Shown: positions 5,783-6,343 of the stretch, piece after piece
Layout of the letters: each line of letters opens with the position of its first letter
Numbering within the stretch: position 1 is the first letter of the stretch
Source of the DNA: Vulcanimicrobiota bacterium
Lineage (GTDB): Bacteria; Vulcanimicrobiota; Vulcanimicrobiia; Vulcanimicrobiales; Vulcanimicrobiaceae
Length of the DNA: 6,343 nt
Assembly (NCBI GenBank): GCA_003155175.1
Contig: PMFP01000138.1
Coordinates: 1 to 6,343 of the forward strand
Direction: 5' to 3'
Translations under genes and position numbers: made by a program
Notes under the pieces: generated by a model
The model's database searches: none
What the model saw: only the letters and a program-made list of their open reading frames with translations
What the model was told of the DNA's origin: nothing

Positions 5783-6343
5783 CTAAAAAGCGGCGGTTGC
5801 CGCTGCCGGCGCCTCGGAAGAGCGGAACTGCGTCCGGTAGAGGTGAGCGTACGCTCCGCCCTTAGCCAGCAGGGCTTCGTGCGTGCCGCTCTCGACGACG
5901 CGTCCGGCCTCTACGACGAAGATGACGTCCGCGGCCACGACGGTCGAAAGACGATGCGCGATGACCAGGCTCGTCCGTCCTTGCATGACCACGTCGAGTG
6001 CGGCTTGGATCGCGGCTTCGTTGTGGGAGTCGAGCGAACTGGTCGCTTCGTCGAGGATCAAGATGCGCGGGTCCTTGAGGAGCACTCGAGCGATCGCGAG
6101 ACGCTGGCGCTCGCCGCCGGAGAGCTTGTGGCCGCGTTCGCCGACGATGGTCTCGTAGCCGTCCGGCAGCGACGTGATGAAGTCGTGAATGTTGGCCGCG
6201 GCCGCGACCTTGGCGAGCTCTTCGTCGGTTGCGTCCGGCTTGGCGTATCGCAGATTCGCCGCGATGGTGTCGTGGAAGAGGTACGTCTCCTGCGTCACGA
6301 TGCCGATGTAGGAGCGCAGCGAATGGATGTCGAGGTCGCGCGC
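5783..6343 (-). CDS. ABCB/MsbA-type ABC exporter, C-terminal fragment (runs off right edge)
   Basis: The last 186 codons of a longer gene whose membrane domain and Walker A lie outside the window. The fragment opens ARDLDIHSLRSYIGIVTQET, with the Q-loop Gln18. The signature is LSGGERQ (74-80), Walker B is ILILDE (94-99), the D-loop is SSLD (102-105) and the H-loop is AHRLST (129-134). The tail GTHEALLAKGGAYAHLYRTQ is typical of homodimeric or heterodimeric half-transporters that export lipids, drugs or peptides. All motifs seen are intact, so the domain should be active. The start of an apparent ORF at GTG 6298 is internal and not real. It lies 16 bp upstream of the next ABC ATPase gene in the same direction and is probably in one operon with it. 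The substrate cannot be told from this end. Confidence 0.95.
   Translation of the reverse strand, partial: ARDLDIHSLRSYIGIVTQETYLFHDTIAANLRYAKPDATDEELAKVAAAANIHDFITSLPDGYETIVGERGHKLSGGERQRLAIARVLLKDPRILILDEATSSLDSHNEAAIQAALDVVMQGRTSLVIAHRLSTVVAADVIFVVEAGRVVESGTHEALLAKGGAYAHLYRTQFRSSEAPAAATAAF

Overview
This is a GC-rich bacterial window holding chromosomal genes of ordinary bacterial type. The evidence for bacteria is canonical Shine-Dalgarno sites, a rho-independent terminator, a Sec signal peptide and ABC exporters. No rRNA, tRNA, CRISPR array, insertion sequence or phage gene is visible. I cannot place the organism from the sequence alone. The palindrome CGATCG is clearly over-frequent by hand count (18 copies), which may be a genomic signature.

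Layout. (1) At positions 1-209, minus strand, lies the start of an unrecognised gene that runs off the left edge. (2) At 328-672, minus strand, lies a small exported protein made almost wholly of Lys/Ala/Pro/Thr octapeptides. It has a perfect Shine-Dalgarno site upstream and a strong terminator (255-287) downstream. (3) At 822-1994, minus strand, lies a complete acyl-CoA dehydrogenase. (4) Divergent from it across 77 bp are the two subunits of a 3-oxoacid CoA-transferase (2072-2827 and 2827-3498, plus strand), joined by a 1-base TAATG overlap. (5) Converging on these with a 16 bp gap is a minus-strand export operon. It is read from the right edge as an ABCB/MsbA-type half-transporter C-terminus (6343-5783), an EcsA/YthP-like ATPase (5766-5059) and a large multi-spanning ABC exporter permease (5062-3515).

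How the genes work together. The acyl-CoA dehydrogenase and the CoA-transferase suggest a short-chain acid, ketone-body or branched-chain amino acid catabolic locus: one desaturates acyl-CoA, the other moves CoA between succinyl-CoA and an acetoacetate-type 3-oxoacid. The ATPase and permease overlap by ATGA and almost certainly form one transporter. The neighbouring ABCB-type exporter is probably co-transcribed but works as its own dimer.

The least ordinary item is the repeat protein. Its mature part has lysine at every fourth residue over two 46-residue units, only one acidic residue, and a 48 bp perfect direct repeat in its DNA. No clearly new multi-gene system is visible.
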